Source: Betaproteobacteria bacterium (lineage in GTDB: Bacteria > Pseudomonadota > Gammaproteobacteria > Burkholderiales > Usitatibacteraceae). Taken from it: a DNA stretch of 7,433 bases. Positions within the stretch are counted from its first letter, which is position 1. Each line of letters begins with the position of its first letter. The DNA is taken from positions 1 to 7,433 of the forward strand of contig JANYFH010000419.1 in NCBI GenBank assembly GCA_025362705.1, given 5' to 3'. Under the pieces are notes generated by a model. That model was not told where the DNA came from. It searched no databases and saw only the letters and a program-made list of their open reading frames with translations. Positions 5,382-7,433 of this stretch are shown here, one piece after another. Position numbers and translations under genes: made by a program.

Positions 5382-7433
5382 TTGAACGAGCAGACCAGGC
5401 CGGACCCGGACCGGCTGTTAGCCCAACTTCAGGAAGATGAAGCCAAGAGCCGCCGTGGGCGGCTCAAGGTTTTTGTCGGCGCCAATGCCGGTGTCGGCAA
5501 GACTTACGCGATGCTGTCCTCGGCGCGCGCGGCGTTGCGTGAGGGGGCGGACGTCGTCATCGGCGTCATCGAAACGCATGGGCGAAAAGAGACAGCGGCG
5601 CTGCTGGAAGGTATCGAAATACTGCCAGCGTCGGTCATCGTTGCAACGGGCCGCACGTTCGAAGAATTTGATCTCGATGGCGCGCTGAAACGCCGCCCGG
5701 CGTTATTGCTGGTTGATGAACTCGCGCATAACAATGCGCCCGGTTCGCGCCACGCCAAGCGTTGGCAGGATGTGGAGGAATTGCTGCAGGCAGGCATCGA
5801 TGTTCACACCACACTCAACATCCAGCATATCGAGAGCCTCAACGATGTCGTCGGCAGCATCACCGGCGTGAAGGTGTGGGAGACCGTGCCCGATCATGTG
5901 TTCGATCAGGCCGATGAAGTCACACTGGTCGATATTCCGCCGGATGAACTGCTCAAGCGTCTGGAAGACGGCAAGGTCTACCTGCCCGAACAGGCGCAAC
6001 GCGCCGCGAAAAATTTCTTTCGCAAAGGAAACCTGATCGCGTTACGCGAACTGGCGCTGCGTCGCACGGCTGATCACGTCGATGCGGAGGTCAAGGATTA
6101 TCGCGATCAGAAATCTATCGAGCGCGTATGGGCGACGCGCGATGCGCTGCTCGCCTGCGTGAGCCCCCGCGAGGGCGGCGAGCGCGTGGTGCGCGCGACT
6201 GCGCGGCTGGCCGACAGCCTTGATGCGCCGTGGCATGCTGTCTATGTGGAAACGCCGAAACTGCAGCGCCTGCCCGAGACGGAGCGCACGCGCATTCTCA
6301 ATGTGCTGAAACTCGCGCAAGACCTGGGCGCGCGCAGCGCTACGCTGGCCGGCGAGAACATCGGCGAGACTGTTGTCGGCTATGCGCGTGAGCACAACCT
6401 CAACAAAGTCGTCATCGGCCGCGAAGCCACCGGCGAACATGAATGGAAAATGCGCTGGCCGTGGCGAATCACGCTGGCAGATCGCGTGTTGCAATCGGCA
6501 CCGGAGCTGGACGTGATGCAGATTGCCCGTGGCGCTGAAACGAGTGGACGCACGCCAGCAAGGACTTCCTCCGTCGATGACCAGACCGTCAGCGACGGCA
6601 GCGGCAAATCGCGGCGGCAAGGCTACCTGATCGCGCTGGCTGCCTGCGCTGGTACCAGCGCGATTGCGGCGGTGTTACTGCCGTACTTTGATCTTGCCAA
6701 CATCGTCATGTTGTTTTTGTTGAACGTAGTACTGGTGTCGGCGCGTCTGGGTCGCGGCCCGGCGATATTCTCGGCGTTTTTGTCGGTAGCCTCCTTCGAT
6801 TTCTTTTTTGTTCCGCCGCGTTTCTCATTTGCAGTTTCGGATGTGCAATACCTGTTGACCTTCGCCATCATGCTCACGGTCGCATTGATCACCGCGCAAC
6901 TCACCGCGGGCTTGCGCTATCAGGCCAGAGTGGCCGGACACCGCGAAGGACGTGCCCGTGCGCTTTACGAAATGGCGCGCGAGCTGTCGGGCGCGCTGAC
7001 GTTCGAGCAGGTGGTTGAAATCAGCGATGCACGAATCGAAGAAACATTCCGTGCCAATGCTGCATTGATCCTGCCGGATCGCAATGACCGTCTCGATTTT
7101 TCGCCAGGCGCGGATGTTACCCGGCCTTCAAATATCGATGAGACGATCGCGCTGTGGGTCTATGATCGCGGCAAGCCCGCGGGACTTGGCACTGACACAC
7201 TGGCGGCCAGCAATGTGCTGTACCTGCCGTTGAACGCACCGATGCGCACCCGCGGCGTGCTGGCCATCGAGACCGAAAATCCGCGCTGGCTGCGCGTGCC
7301 GGAGCAGCGTCGGCAGCTTGATACCTTTGCCTCGCTCATCGCCATTGCGCTGGAGCGTGTGCATTACGTGGAGGTGGCGCGCGAAGCGATTCTGAAAATG
7401 GAATCGGAGAGTCTGCGCAACAGTGTGCTGGCA
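5382..7433 (+). CDS. kdpD: Sensor histidine kinase KdpD, 3'-truncated by the window
   Basis: Inner-membrane sensor that phosphorylates KdpE under K+ limitation or osmotic stress. The frame is open from TTG 5382 to the last base: 684 residues visible of roughly 900 expected. Domains in order: KdpD cytoplasmic sensor domain, about 22-235, with Walker A GANAGVGKT (33-41, K40), ETHGRKET and Walker B-like LLLVDELAH (D112, E113); universal-stress-protein domain, about 250-383; variable Ser/Thr-rich linker, 384-413; four-helix membrane region, about 414-510, with FFFVPPRFSF; GAF-like domain, about 530-665; then SLRNSVLA, which directly precedes the phospho-accepting His box in relatives. That His, the catalytic ATPase domain and any kdpE lie beyond the window. 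TTG is chosen because no ATG is in frame before the Walker A motif, and NEQTRPDPDRLLAQ from this point matches the E. coli N-terminus (NNEPLRPDPDRLLEQ, from memory). There is no strong Shine-Dalgarno; it starts 5 bases after the kdpC stop, so coupling is likely. Confidence 0.97.
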   Translation, partial: MNEQTRPDPDRLLAQLQEDEAKSRRGRLKVFVGANAGVGKTYAMLSSARAALREGADVVIGVIETHGRKETAALLEGIEILPASVIVATGRTFEEFDLDGALKRRPALLLVDELAHNNAPGSRHAKRWQDVEELLQAGIDVHTTLNIQHIESLNDVVGSITGVKVWETVPDHVFDQADEVTLVDIPPDELLKRLEDGKVYLPEQAQRAAKNFFRKGNLIALRELALRRTADHVDAEVKDYRDQKSIERVWATRDALLACVSPREGGERVVRATARLADSLDAPWHAVYVETPKLQRLPETERTRILNVLKLAQDLGARSATLAGENIGETVVGYAREHNLNKVVIGREATGEHEWKMRWPWRITLADRVLQSAPELDVMQIARGAETSGRTPARTSSVDDQTVSDGSGKSRRQGYLIALAACAGTSAIAAVLLPYFDLANIVMLFLLNVVLVSARLGRGPAIFSAFLSVASFDFFFVPPRFSFAVSDVQYLLTFAIMLTVALITAQLTAGLRYQARVAGHREGRARALYEMARELSGALTFEQVVEISDARIEETFRANAALILPDRNDRLDFSPGADVTRPSNIDETIALWVYDRGKPAGLGTDTLAASNVLYLPLNAPMRTRGVLAIETENPRWLRVPEQRRQLDTFASLIAIALERVHYVEVAREAILKMESESLRNSVLA

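Noticed and set aside
5437..5688. A + strand ORF of 83 codons at the start of kdpD, preceded by AGGAAG.
   Set aside because: The Shine-Dalgarno-like AGGAAG is at the wrong distance (it nearly touches the ATG). The product is Arg/Ser-rich noise, while the KdpD frame through the same bases carries Walker A and the family N-terminus.
6042..6620. Long antisense ORF (192 codons) within kdpD.
   Set aside because: It is opposite the continuous KdpD frame with clear domains. No promoter, ribosome binding site or motif supports it.

Overview
The window carries a high-affinity potassium uptake operon of the Kdp type. Gene order on the + strand is: a short membrane-peptide ORF, kdpF, kdpA, kdpB, kdpC, and the start of kdpD, which runs off the right edge. 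The 3' end of an unrelated class III adenylate cyclase gene sits at the left edge. Fairly high G+C, kdpFABC followed directly by kdpD, and an enterobacterial-looking KdpE box point to a Gram-negative proteobacterium. The longer KdpA periplasmic loop makes me favour a beta- or gamma-proteobacterium outside the enterics. That placement is inference, not proof.

Layout. 2-493: cyclase catalytic domain, truncated at its 5' end by the window. 494-721: intergenic region with no convincing terminator for the cyclase, but with a clear KdpE-type direct repeat (627-643) and a candidate -10 element (654-659). 722-814: 30-residue single-helix ORF of unknown function. 811-903: kdpF. 900-2690: kdpA. 2700-4766: kdpB. 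4792-5376: kdpC. 5382-7433: kdpD, starting on TTG and cut by the window just before the histidine-kinase H-box. kdpE would be expected downstream but is not in the window.

How it works together. KdpA selects and passes K+. KdpB hydrolyses ATP and drives transport through the phosphoenzyme cycle. KdpC and KdpF are accessory subunits of the inner-membrane complex. KdpD senses K+ limitation or osmotic stress and, with KdpE, activates the promoter upstream of 722. The genes are tightly packed: two ATGA start/stop overlaps, then gaps of 9, 25 and 5 bases. This suggests one transcript and translational coupling from the small ORF through kdpA.

Most of the window is a textbook Kdp operon with catalytic residues intact. 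The less ordinary points are the small ORF ahead of kdpF, the placement of the KdpE box next to the -10, the enlarged KdpA loop, the TTG start of kdpD, and the adjacent complete-looking cyclase domain. I do not see a wholly new system here.
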